A DNA stretch of 64,000 nt, taken from Hydractinia symbiolongicarpus (taxonomy: Eukaryota > Cnidaria > Hydrozoa > Anthoathecata > Hydractiniidae). The notes under the pieces were generated by a model that had not been told where the DNA came from, did no database searches, and was given only the letters and a program-made list of their open reading frames with translations. The position numbers were made by a program, and so were the translations under genes. Each line of letters opens with the position of its first letter. The stretch's first letter is position 1. This document shows positions 35,307 to 48,200 of the stretch, piece after piece. The stretch is taken from NCBI RefSeq assembly GCF_029227915.1, contig NC_079886.1, forward strand, positions 1,922,001 to 1,986,000, in the 5' to 3' direction.

Positions 35307-37741
35307 GGAAATAAATTTACTCCCTGGGTACTTTCTTTGTATACTTTTGACTCTGCGGACCGAGTCCGGGATTTACGGGAAATCGCGGGGTTTCGTTTGC
35401 CGACGATTAAACTTCTTTAATTTAGCGTTTCATCAAAAATGAAAACATTTTTTAAAACTACAAGTTTCATGCGTTTTAGTGGTGAAAAAATAATTTAAAA
35501 AATCGTTCGGGAAATGAGTTTACTCCCTGGGTACTTTCTTTATACACATTCGACTATACGGGCCGAGTACGGGATTTACGGGAAATCGCAGGTTTTCGTT
35601 TGCCGGCGATTAAACTTCTTTTATTCAGCGTCTCATCAAAAATGAAAATATTTTTGAAAACTACAAGTCTCATCCGTTTTAGTGGTGAAAAAATAATTTA
35701 AAAAATCATTCGGGAAATCAGTTTACTCCCTGGGTACTTTTTTTGTATACTTTTGACTATACTGGCCGAGTACGGGATTTACGGGAAAGCGCGGGTTTTC
35801 GTTTGCCGGCGATTAAACTTCTTTTATTCAGCGTCTCATCAAAAATGAAAATATTTTTGAAAACTACAAGTCTCATCCGTTTTAGTGGTGAAAAAATAAT
35901 TTAAAAAATCATTCGGGAAATCCGTTTACTCCCTGGGTACTTTTTTTGTATACTTTTGACTATACTGGCCGAGTACGGGATTTACGGGAAAGCGCGGGTT
36001 TTCGTTTGCCGGCGATTAAACTTCTTTTATTCAGCGTCTCATCAAAAATGAAAATATTTTTGAAAACTACAAGTCTCATGCGTTTTAGTGGTGAAAAAAT
36101 AATTTAAAAAATCGTTCGGAAATGAATTTACTCCCTGGGTACTTTCTTTGTATACTTTTGACTCTGCGGGCCGAGTCCGGGATTTACGGGAAATCGCGGG
36201 TTTTCGTTTGCCGGCGATTAAAATTCTTTAATTTAGCGCTTCATCAAAAATGAAAACATTTTTTAAAACTACAAGTCTCATGCGTTTTAGTGGTGAAAAA
36301 ATAATTTAAAAAATCGTTCGGGAAATTAGTTTATTCCCTGGGTACTTTCTTTATACACATTCGACTATACGGGCCGAGTACGGGATTTACGGGAAATCGC
36401 AGGTTTTCGTTTGCCGGCGATTAAACTTCTTTTATTTAGCGTCTCATTAAAAGTGAAAACATTTTTGAAAACTACAAGTCTCATGCGTTTTAGTGGTAAA
36501 AAAATAATTTAAAAAATAGTTCGGGAAATGAGTTTACTCCCTGGGTACTTTCTTTGTATACTTTTGACTATACATGCCGAGTACGGGATTTACGGGAAAT
36601 CGCGCGTTTTCGTTTGCCGGTGATTAAACTTCTTTTATTTAGCGTCTCATCAAAAATAAAAACATTTTTAAAAACTACAAGTCTCATGCGTTTTAGTGGT
36701 GAAAAAATAATTTAAAAAATCGTTCGGGAAATGAGTTTACTCCCTGGGTACTTTCTTTGTATATTTTTGACTATATGGGCCGAGTACGGGATTTACGGGA
36801 AATCGCGGGTTTTCGTTTGCCGGCGATTAAACTTCTTTTATTCAGAGTCTCATCAAAAATGAAAATATTTTTAAAAACTACAAGTCTCATGCGTTTTAGT
36901 GGTGAAAAAATAATTTAAAAAATCGTTCGGGAAATGAGTTTACCCACAAGGTACTTTCTTTGTATACATTCGACTATAGGGGCCAAGCCCGGGATTTACA
37001 GGAAATCGCGGGTTTTCGTTTGCCGGCGATTAAACTTCTTTTATTCAGCGTCTCATCAAAAATGAAAATATTTTTAAAAACTACAAGTCTCATCCGTTTT
37101 AGTGGTGAAAAAATAATTTAAAAAATCATTCGGGAAATCAGTTTACTCCCTGGGTACTTTTTTTGTATACTTTTGACTATACGGGCCGAGTACGGGATTT
37201 ACGGGAAAGCGCGGGTTTTCGTTTGCCGGCGATTAAACTTCTTTTATTTAGCGTCTCATCAAAAATGAAAATATTTTTGAAAACTACAAGTCTCATGCGT
37301 TTTAGTGGTGAAAAAATAATTTAAAAAATTGTTCGGGAAATGAATTTACTCCCTGGGTACTTTCTTTGTATACTTTTGACTCTGCGGGCCGAGTCCGGGA
37401 TTTACGGGAAATCGCGGGTTTTCGTTTGCCGGCGATTAAACTTCTTTAATTTAGCGCTTCATCAAAAATGAAAACATTTTTTAAAACTACAAGTCTCATG
37501 CGTTTTAGTGGTGAAAAAATAATTTAAAAAATCGTTCGGGAAATGAGTTTACTCCCTGGGTACTTTCTTTATACACATTCGACTATACGGGCCGAGTACG
37601 GGATTTACGGGAAATCGCAGGTTTTCGTTTGCCGGCGATTAAACTTCTTTTATTTAGCGTCTCATTAAAAGTGAAAACATTTTTGAAAACTACAAGTCTC
37701 ATGCGTTTTAGTGGTAAAAAAATAATTTAAAAAATCGTTTG
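34901..37741 (+). repeat. 14-mer HOR i-k-g-h-f-f-g-h-i-c-e-f-g-h, copy 1
   Basis: Fourteen monomers total 2841 bp. Private marks include gaaataaattt with gcggaccgag and ccgacgatt in the first g, tactggcc in both f copies, gaaatccg before the second f, cggaaatgaattt in the second g, aaaatagttcggg with tacatgcc in the second i, and ttcagagtctc in c. The last four monomers e-f-g-h continue the 13-mer pattern, so the 14-mer was assembled from 13-mer pieces. Confidence 0.9.
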
Positions 37742-39770
37742 GGAAATGAGTTTACTCCCTGGGTACTTTCTTTGTATACTTTTGACTATACAGGCCGAGT
37801 ACGGGATTTACGGGAAATCGCGCGTTTTCGTTTGCCGGTGATTAAACTTCTTTTATTTAGCGTCTCATCAAAAATAAAAACATTTTTGAAAACTACAAGT
37901 CTCATGCGTTTTAGTGGTGAAAAAATAATTTAAAAAATCGTTCGGGAAATGAGTTTACTCCCTGGGTACTTTCTTTGTATACTTTTGACTATATGGGCCG
38001 AGTACAGGATTTACGGGAAATCGCGGGTTTTCGTTTGCCGGCGATTAAACTTCTTTTATTGAGCGTCTCATCAAAAATGAAAATATTTTCAAAAACTACA
38101 AGTCTCATGCGTTTTAGTGGTGATAAAATAATTTAAAAAATCGTTCGGGAAATAAATTTACTCCCTGGGTACTTTCTTTGTATACTTTTGACTCTGCGGA
38201 CCGAGTCCGGGATTTACGGGAAATCGCGGGGTTTCGTTTGCCGACGATTAAACTTCTTTAATTTAGCGTTTCATCAAAAATGAAAACATTTTTTAAAACT
38301 ACAAGTTTCATGCGTTTTAGTGGTGAAAAAATAATTTAAAAAATCGTTCGGGAAATGAGTTTACTCCCTGGGTACTTTCTTTATACACATTCGACTATAC
38401 GGGCCGAGTACGGGATTTACGGGAAATCGCAGGTTTTCGTTTGCCGGCGATTAAACTTCTTTTATTCAGCGTCTCATCAAAAATGAAAATATTTTTGAAA
38501 ACTACAAGTCTCATCCGTTTTAGTGGTGAAAAAATAATTTAAAAAATCATTCGGGAAATCAGTTTACTCCCTGGGTACTTTTTTTGTATACTTTTGACTA
38601 TACTGGCCGAGTACGGGATTTACGGGAAAGCGCGGGTTTTCGTTTGCCGGCGATTAAACTTCTTTTATTCAGCGTCTCATCAAAAATGAAAATATTTTTG
38701 AAAACTACAAGTCTCATCCGTTTTAGTGGTGAAAAAATAATTTAAAAAATCATTCGGGAAATCCGTTTACTCCCTGGGTACTTTTTTTGTATACTTTTGA
38801 CTATACTGGCCGAGTACGGGATTTACGGGAAAGCGCGGGTTTTCGTTTGCCGGCGATTAAACTTCTTTTATTCAGCGTCTCATCAAAAATGAAAATATTT
38901 TTGAAAACTACAAGTCTCATGCGTTTTAGTGGTGAAAAAATAATTTAAAAAATCGTTCGGAAATGAATTTACTCCCTGGGTACTTTCTTTGTATACTTTT
39001 GACTCTGCGGGCCGAGTCCGGGATTTACGGGAAATCGCGGGTTTTCGTTTGCCGGCGATTAAAATTCTTTAATTTAGCGCTTCATCAAAAATGAAAACAT
39101 TTTTTAAAACTACAAGTCTCATGCGTTTTAGTGGTGAAAAAATAATTTAAAAAATCGTTCGGGAAATTAGTTTATTCCCTGGGTACTTTCTTTATACACA
39201 TTCGACTATACGGGCCGAGTACGGGATTTACGGGAAATCGCAGGTTTTCGTTTGCCGGCGATTAAACTTCTTTTATTTAGCGTCTCATTAAAAGTGAAAA
39301 CATTTTTGAAAACTACAAGTCTCATGCGTTTTAGTGGTAAAAAAATAATTTAAAAAATAGTTCGGGAAATGAGTTTACTCCCTGGGTACTTTCTTTGTAT
39401 ACTTTTGACTATACATGCCGAGTACGGGATTTACGGGAAATCGCGCGTTTTCGTTTGCCGGTGATTAAACTTCTTTTATTTAGCGTCTCATCAAAAATAA
39501 AAACATTTTTAAAAACTACAAGTCTCATGCGTTTTAGTGGTGAAAAAATAATTTAAAAAATCGTTCGGGAAATGAGTTTACTCCCTGGGTACTTTCTTTG
39601 TATATTTTTGACTATATGGGCCGAGTACGGGATTTACGGGAAATCGCGGGTTTTCGTTTGCCGGCGATTAAACTTCTTTTATTCAGAGTCTCATCAAAAA
39701 TGAAAATATTTTTGAAAACTACAAGTCTCATGCGTTTTAGTGAAGAAAAAATAATTTAAAAAATCGTTCG
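37742..39770 (+). repeat. 14-mer HOR, copy 2 (first ten monomers)
   Basis: The copy repeats all the private marks of copy 1 with no difference that I could find until the c monomer at 39568. There, after the shared ttcagagtctc, copy 1 reads tttttaaaaac with gtggtgaaa while copy 2 reads tttttgaaaac with agtgaagaa. Copy 1 then goes directly to e and copy 2 goes to d. The duplication boundary lies inside this one monomer. Confidence 0.9.
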
Positions 39771-40786
39771 GGAAATGAATTTACTCCCTGGGTACTTTCT
39801 TTGCATAGTTTTGACTATACGGGCCGAGTGCTGGATTTACGGGAAATCGCATGGTTTTCGCTTGCCGGCGATTAAACTTCTTTTATTGAGCGTCTCATCA
39901 AAAATGAAAATATTTTCAAAAACTGCAAGTCTCATGCGTTTTAGTGGTGATAAAATAATTTAAAAAATCGTTGGGGAAATGAATCTACTCCCTGGGTACT
40001 TTCTTTGTATACTTTTGACTCTGCGGGCCGAGTCCGGGATTTACGGGAAATCGCGGGGTTTCGTTTGCCGGCGATTAAACTTCTTTAATTTAGCGTTTCA
40101 TCAAAAATGAAAACATTTTTTAAAACTACAAGTTTCATGCGTTTTAGTGGTGAAAAAATAATTTAAAAAATCGTTTGGGAATAGAGTTTACTCCCTGGGT
40201 ACTTTCTTTATACACATTCGACTATACGGGCCTAGTACGGGATTTACGGGAAATCGCAGGTTTTCGTTTGCCGGCGATTAAACTTCTTTTATTTAGCGTC
40301 TCATCAAAAGTGAAAACATTTTTGAAAACTACAAGTCTCATGCGTTTTAGTGGTAAAAAAATAATTTAAAAAATTGTTCGGGAAATGAGTTTACTCCCTG
40401 GGTACTTTCTTTGTATACTTTTGACTATACAGGCCGAGTACGGGATTTACGGGAAATCGCGCGTTTTCGTTTGCCGGTGATTAAACTTCTTTTATTTAGC
40501 GTCTCATCAAAAATAAAAACGTTTTTGAAAACTACAAGTCTCATGCGTTTTAGTGGTGAAAAAATAATTTAAAAAATCGTTCGGGAAATGAGTTTACTCC
40601 CTGGGTACTTTCTTTGCATAGTTTTGACTATACGGGCCGAGTGCTGGATTTACGGGAAATCGCGGGTTTTCGTTTGCCGGCGATTAAACTTCTTTTATTG
40701 AGCGTCTCATCAAAAATGAAAATATTTTCAAAAACTACAAGTCTCATGCGTTTTAGCGGTGATAAAATAATTTAAAAAATCGTTGG
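39771..40786 (+). repeat. d-g-h-i-d run linking two HOR domains
   Basis: Starts are near 39771, 39975, 40178, 40381 and 40584. The first d has an inserted base (aatcgcatggttttcg) and gagtgctgg. The g after it starts ggggaaatgaatctac, the same leader as g at 26782. This small run resembles 26579-27187 (d-g-h) and joins the 14-mer to the following 6-mer. Confidence 0.65.
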
Positions 40787-43220
40787 GAAAATGAATCTAC
40801 TCCCTGGGTACTTTCTTTGTATACTTTTGACTCTGCGGGCCGAGTCCGGGATTTACGGGAAATCGCGGGGTTTCGTTTGCCGGCGATTAAACTTCTTTAA
40901 TTTAGCGTTTCATCAAAAATGAAAACATTTTTTAAAACTACAAGTTTCATGCGTTTTAGTGGTGAAAAAATAATTTAAAAAATCGTTCGGGAAATGAGTT
41001 TACTCCCTGGGTACTTTCTTTATACACATTCGACTATACGGGCCGAGTACGGGATTTACGGGAAATCGCAGGTTTTCGTTTGCCGGCGATTAAACTTCTT
41101 TTCTTTAGCGTCTCATCAAAAGTGAAAACATTTTTGAAAACTACAAGTCTCATGCGTTTTAGTGGTAAAAAAATAATTTAAAAAATCGTTCTGGAAATGA
41201 GTTTACTCCCTGGGTACTTTCTTTGTATACTTTTGACTATACGGGCCGAGTACGGGATTTACGGGAAATCGCGCGTTTTCGTTTGCCGGCGATTAAACTT
41301 CTTTTATTTATTGTCTCATCAAAAATAAAAACATTTTTGAAAACTACAAGTCTCATGCGTTTTAGTGGTGAAAAAATAATTTAAAAAATCGTTCGGGAAA
41401 TGAGTTTACTCCCTGGGTACTTTCTTTATATACTTTTGACAATACCAGCCGAGTACCGGATTTACGGGAAATCGCGAGTTTTCGTTTGCCGGCGATTAAA
41501 CTTCTTTTATTCAGCGTCTTCTCAAAAATAAAAACATTTTTAAAAACTACAAGTCTCATGCGTTTTAGTGGTGAAAAAATAATTTAAAAAATCGTTCGGG
41601 AATTGAATTTACTCCCTGGGTACTTTCTTTGTATACTTTTGACTAAACGGGCCGAGTCCGGGATTTAGGGGAAATCGCGGGTTTTCGTTTGCCGGCGAAT
41701 AAACTTCATTTATTTAGCGTCTCATCAAAAATGAAAACATTTTTAAAAACTACAAGTCTCGTGCGTTTTAGTGGTGAAAAATAATTTAAAAAATCGTTCG
41801 GGAAATGAGCTTACTCCCTGGGTACTTTCTTTGTATACTTTTGAATATATGGGCCGAGTACGGGATTTACGGGAAATTGTGGGTTTTCGTTTGCCGGCGA
41901 TTAAACTTCTTTTATTCAGCGTCTCATCAAAAATGAAAATATTTTTGAAAACTACAAGTCTCATGCGTTTTAGTGAAGAAAAAATAATTTAAAAAATCGT
42001 TGGGAAAATGAATCTACTCCCTGGGTACTTTCTTTGTATACTTTTGACTCTGCGGGCCGAGTCCGGGATTTACGGGAAATCGCGGGGTTTCGTTTGCCGG
42101 CGATTAAACTTCTTTAATTTAGCGTTTCATCAAAAATGAAAACATTTTTTAAAACTACAAGTTTCATGCGTTTTAGTGGTGAAAAAATAATTTAAAAAAT
42201 CGTTCGGGAAATGAGTTTACTCCCTGGGTACTTTCTTTATACACATTCGACTATACGGGCCGAGTACGGGATTTACAGGAAATCGCAGGTTTTCGTTTGC
42301 CGGCGATTAAACTTCTTTTCTTTAGCGTCTCATCAAAAGTGAAAACATTTTTGAAAACTACAAGTCTCATGCGTTTTAGTGGTAAAAAAATAATTTAAAA
42401 AATCGTTCTGGAAATGAGTTTACTCCCTGGGTACTTTCTTTGTATACTTTTGACTATACGGGCCGAGTACGGGATTTACGGGAAATCGCGCGTTTTCGTT
42501 TGCCGGCGATTAAACTTCTTTTATTTATTGTCTCATCAAAAATAAAAACATTTTTGAAAACTACAAGTCTCATGCGTTTTAGTGGTGAAAAAATAATTTA
42601 AAAAATCGTTCGGGAAATGAGTTTACTCCCTGGGTACTTTCTTTATATACTTTTGACAATACCAGCCGAGTACCGGATTTACGGGAAATCGCGAGTTTTC
42701 GTTTGCCGGCGATTAAACTTCTTTTATTCAGCGTCTTCTCAAAAATAAAAACATTTTTAAAAACTACAAGTCTCATGCGTTTTAGTGGTGAAAAAATAAT
42801 TTAAAAAATCGTTCGGGAATTGAATTTACTCCCTGGGTACTTTCTTTGTATACTTTTGACTAAACGGGCCGAGTCCGGGATTTAGGGGAAATCGCGGGTT
42901 TTCGTTTGCCGGCGAATAAACTTCATTTATTTAGCGTCTCATCAAAAATGAAAACATTTTTAAAAACTACAAGTCTCGTGCGTTTTAGTGGTGAAAAATA
43001 ATTTAAAAAATCGTTCGGGAAATGAGCTTACTCCCTGGGTACTTTCTTTGTATACTTTTGAATATATGGGCCGAGTACGGGATTTACGGGAAATTGTGGG
43101 TTTTCGTTTGCCGGCGATTAAACTTCTTTTATTCAGCGTCTCATCAAAAATGAAAATATTTTTGAAAACTACAAGTCTCATGCGTTTTAGTGAAGAAAAA
43201 ATAATTTAAAAAATCGTTCG
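40787..43220 (+). repeat. Tandem 6-mer g-h-i-m-b-c (two 1217-bp copies)
   Basis: Copies span 40787-42003 and 42004-43220. They share gttgggaaaatgaatc in g, cttcttttctttagcg in h, ttatttattgtc in i, accagccgag with gtcttctcaaaaataaaaac in m, gggaattgaattt in b, and gagcttac with gaatatatggg and gaaattgtggg in c. The one difference I noticed is tacaggaaatc for tacgggaaatc in the second h. This is a very recent duplication. Confidence 0.92.
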
Positions 43221-43423
43221 GGACATGAATTTACTCCCTGGGTACTTTCTTTGCATACTTTTGACTATACGGACCGAGTGCGGGATTTACGGGAAATCGC
43301 GGGTTTTCCTTTGCCGGCGATTAAACTTCTTTTATTCAGCGTCTTATCAAAAATGAAAACATTTTTGAAAACTACAAGTCTCATGCGTTTTAGTGGTGAA
43401 AAAATAATTTAAAAAATCGTTCG

Positions 43424-45247
43424 GGAAATGAGTTTACTCCCTGGGTACTTTCTTTGTATACTTTTGACCATACGGGCCGAGTCCGGGATTTACGGGAAAT
43501 CGCGGGTTTTTGTTTGCCTGCGATTAAACTTCTTTTATTTAGCGTTTCATCAAAAATGAAAACATTTTTGAAAACTACAAGTGTCATGCGTTTTAGTGGT
43601 GAAAAAATAATTTAAAAAATCGTTCGGGAAATGAGTTTACTCCCTGGGTACTTTCTTTGTATAATTTTGACTATACGGGCCGAGTCCGGGATTTAGGGGA
43701 AATCGCGGGTTTTCGTTTGCCGGCGAATAAACTTCATTTATTTAGCGTCTCATCAAAAATGAAAACATTTTTAAAAACTACAAGTCTCGTGCGTTTTAGT
43801 GGTGAAAAATAATTTAAAAAATCGTTCAGGAAATGAGTTTACTCCCTGGGTACTTTCTTTGTATACTTTTGACTATATGGGCCGAGTACGGGATTTACGG
43901 GAAATCGCGGGTTTTCGTTTGCCGGCGATTAAACTTCTTTTATTCAGCGCCTCATCAAAAATGAAAATATTTTTAAAAACTACAAGTCTCATGCGTTTTA
44001 GTGAAGAAAAAATAATTTAAAAAATCGTTCGGGAAATGAATTTACTAACTGGGTACTTTCTTTGCATAGTTTTGACTATACGGTCCGAGTGCGGGATTTA
44101 CGGGAAATCGCGGGTTTTCCTTTGCCGGCGATTAAACTTCTTTTATTTAGCGTCTTATCAAAAATGAAAACATTTTTGAAAACTACAAGTGTCATGCGTT
44201 TTAGTGGTGAAAAAATGATTTGAAAAATCGTTCTGAAAATGAGTTTACTCCCTGGGTACTTTCTTTATATACTTTTGACTATACCGGCCGAGTACCGGAT
44301 TTACGGGAAATCGCGAGTTTTCGTTTGCCGGCGATTAAACTTCTTTTATTCAGCGTCTTATCAAAATGAAAACATTTTTGAAAACTACAAGTCTCATGCG
44401 TTTTAGTGGTGAAAAAATAATTTAAAAAATCGTTCGGGAAATGAGTTTACTCCCTGGGTACTTTCTTTGTATACTTTTGACCATACGGGCCGAGTCCGGG
44501 ATTTACGGGAAATCGCGGGTTTTCGTTTGCCGGCGATTAAACTTCTTTTATTTAGCGTTTCATCAAAAATGAAAACATTTTTGAAAACTACAAGTGTCAT
44601 GCGTTTTAGTGGTGAAAAAATAATTTAAAAAATCGTTCGGGAAATGAGTTTACTCCCTGGGTACTTTCTTTGTATAATTTTGACTATACGGGCCGAGACC
44701 GGGATTTAGGGGAAATCGCGGGTTTTCGTTTGCCGGCGAATAAACTTCATTTATTTAGCGTCTCATCAAAAATGAAAACATTTTTAAAAACTACAAGTCT
44801 CGTGCGTTTTAGTGGTGAAAAATAATTTAAAAAATCGTTCGGGAAATGAGTTTACTCCCTGGGTACTTTCTTTGTATACTTTTGACTATATGGGCCGAGT
44901 ACGGGATTTACGGGAAATCGCGGGTTTTCGTTTGCCGGCGATTAAACTTCTTTTATTCAGCGTCTCATCAAAAATGAAAATATTTTTGAAAACTACAAGT
45001 CTCATGTGTTTTAGTGAAGAAAAAATAATTTAAAAAATCGTTCGGGAAATGAATTTACTCCCTGGGTACTTTCTTTGCATAGTTTTGACTATACGGTCCG
45101 AGTGCGGGATTTACGGGAAATCGCGGGTTTTCCTTTGCCGGCGATTAAACTTCTTTTATTTAGCGTCTTATCAAAAATGAAAACATTTTTGAAAACTACA
45201 AGTCTCATGCGTTTTAGTGGTGAAAAAATGATTTGAAAAATCGTTCT
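43424..45247 (+). repeat. Tandem 5-mer a-b-c-d-m, second copy cut to a-b-c-d
   Basis: Copy 1 spans 43424-44436 and the partial copy 2 spans 44437-45247. Copy 1 is 1013 bp: b lacks an A, and m reads catcaaaatgaaaac one base short (tatcaaaatg). Both d monomers share acggtccgag. In copy 1 d leads to m; in copy 2 d leads to e and f. d thus acts as a branch point between two continuations, as it does in several other places. Confidence 0.82.
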
Positions 45248-48200
45248 GAAAATGAGTTTACCCACAAGGTACTTTCTTTGTATACATTCGACTATAGGGG
45301 CCAAGCCCGGGATTTACAGGAAATCGCGGGTTTTCGTTTGCCGGCGATTAAACTTCTTTTATTCAGCGTCTCATCAAAAATGAAAATATTTTTGAAAACT
45401 ACAAGTCTCATCCGTTTTAGTGGTGAAAAAATAATTTAAAAAATCATTCGGGAAATCAGTTTACTCCCTGGGTACTTTTTTTGTATACTTTTGACTATAC
45501 GGGCCGAGTACGGGATTTACGGGAAAGCGCGGGTTTTCGTTTGCCGGTGATTAAACTTCTTTTATTCAGCGTCTCATCAAAAATGAAAATATTTTTGAAA
45601 ACTACAAGTCTCATGCGTTTTAGTGGTGAAAAAATAATTTAAAAAATCGTTCGGGAAATGAGTTTACTCCCTGGGTACTTTCTTTATACACATTCGACTA
45701 TACGGGCCGAGTACGGGATTTACGGGAAATCGCAGGTTTTCGTTTGCCGGCGATTAAACTTCTTTTATTTAGCGTCTCATTAAAAGTGAAAACATTTTTG
45801 AAAACTACAAGTCTCATGCGTTTTAGTGGTAAAAAAATAATTTAAAAAATCGTTCGGGAAATGAGTTTACTCCCTGGGTACTTTCTTTGTATACTTTTGA
45901 CTATACAGGCCGAGTACGGGATTTACGGGAAATCGCGCGTTTTCGTTTGCCGGTGATTAAACTTCTTTTATTAAGCGTCTCATCAAAAATAAAAACATTT
46001 TTGAAAACTACAAGTCTCATGCGTTTTAGTGGTGAAAAAATAATTTAAAAAATCGTTCGGGAAATGAGTTTACTCCCTGGGTACTTTCTTTGTATACTTT
46101 TGACTATATGGGCCGAGTACGGGATTTACGGGAAATCGCGGGTTTTCGTTTGCCGGCGATTAAACTTCTTTTATTCAGCGTCTCATCAAAAATGAAAATA
46201 TTTTTGAAAACTACAAGTCTCATGCGTTTTAGTGAAGAAAAAATAATTTAAAAAATCGTTCAGGAAATGAATTTACTCCCTGGGTACTTTCTTTGCATAG
46301 TTTTGACTATACGGGCCGAGTGCGGGATTTACGGGAAATCGCGGGTTTTCCTTTGCCGGCGATTAAACTTCTTTTATTTAGCGTCTTATCAAAAATGAAA
46401 AAATTTTTGAAAACTACAAGTCTCATGCGTTTTAGTGGTGAAAAAATAATTTAAAAAATCGTTCGGGAAATGAGTTTACTCCCTGGGTACTTTCTTTATA
46501 TACTTTTGACAATACCGGCCGAGTACCGGATTTACGGGAAATCGCGAGTTTTCGTTTGCCGGCGATTAAACTTCTTTTATTCAGCGTTATATCAAAAATG
46601 AAAACATTTTTGAAAACTACAAGTCTCATGCGTTTTAGTGGTGAAAAAATAATTTAAAAAATCGTTCGGGAAATGAGTTTACTCCCTGGGTACTTTCTTT
46701 GTATAATTTCGACTATACGGGCCGAGTCCGGGATTTAGGGGAAATCGCGGGTTTTCGTTTGCCGGCGAATAAACTTCATTTATTTAGCGTCTCATCAAAA
46801 ATGAAAACATTTTTAAAAACTACAAGTCTCGTGCGTTTTTGTGGTGAAAAATAATTTAAAAAATCGTCGGGAAATGAGTTTACTCCCTGGGTACTTTCTT
46901 TGTATACTTTTGACTATATGGGCCGAGTACCGGATTTACGGGAAATCGCGGGTTTTCGTTTGCCGGCGATTAAACTTCTTTTATTCAGCGTTTCATCAAA
47001 AATGAAAATATTTTTGAAAACTACAAGTCTCATGCGTTTTAGTGAAGAAAAAATAATTTAAAAAATCGTTCGGGACATGAATTTACTCCCTGGGTACTTT
47101 CTTTACATACTTTTGACTATACGGACCGAGTGCGGGATTTACGGGAAATCGCGGGTTTTCCTTTGCCGGCGATTAAACTTCTTTTATTTAGCGTCTTATC
47201 AAAAATGAAAACATTTTTGAAAACTACAAGTCTCATGCGTTTTAGTGGTGAAAAAATGATTTGAAAAATCGTTCTGAAAATGAGTTTACTCCCTGGGTAC
47301 TTTCTTTATATACTTTTGACTATACCGGCCGAGTACCGGATTTACGGGAAATCGCGAGTTTTCGTTTGCCAGCGATTAAACTTCTTTTATTCAGCGTCTC
47401 ATCAAAAGTGAAAATATTTTTGAAAACTACAAGTCTCATGCGTTTTAGTGGTGAAAAAATGATTTGAAAAATCGTTCTGAAAATGAGTTTACCCACAAGG
47501 TACTTTCTTTGTATACATTCGACTATAGGGGCCAAGCCCGGGATTTACAGGAAATCGCGGGTTTTCGTTTGCCGGCGATTAAACTTCTTTTATTCAGCGT
47601 CTCATCAAAAATGAAAATATTTTAGAAAACTACAAGTCTCATGCGTTTTAGTGGTGAAAAAATAATTTATAAAATCATTCGGGAAATCAGTTTACTCCCT
47701 GGGTACTTTTTTTGTATACTTTTGACTATACGGGCCGAGTACGGGATTTACGGGAAAGCGCGGGTTTTCGTTTGCCGGCGATTAAACTTCTTTTATTCAG
47801 CGCTTCATCAAAAATGAAAACATTTTTTAAAACTACAAGTCTCATGCGTTTTAGTGGTGAAAAAATAATTTAAAAAATCGTTCGGGAAATGAGTTTACTC
47901 CCTGGGTACTTTCTTTGTATACTTTTGACTATATGGGCCGAGTACGGGATTTACGGGAAATCGCGGGTTTTCGTTTGCCGGCGATTAAACTTCTTTTATT
48001 CAGCGTCTCATCAAAAATGAAAATATTTTTGAAAGCTACAAGTCTCATGCGTTTTAGTGAAGAAAAAATAATTTAAAAAATCGTTCGGGAAATGAATTTA
48101 CTCCCTGGGTACTTTCTTTGCATAGTTTTGACTATACGGGCCGAGTGCTGGATTTACGGGAAATCGCGGGTTTTCGTTTGCCGGCGATTAAACTTCTTTT

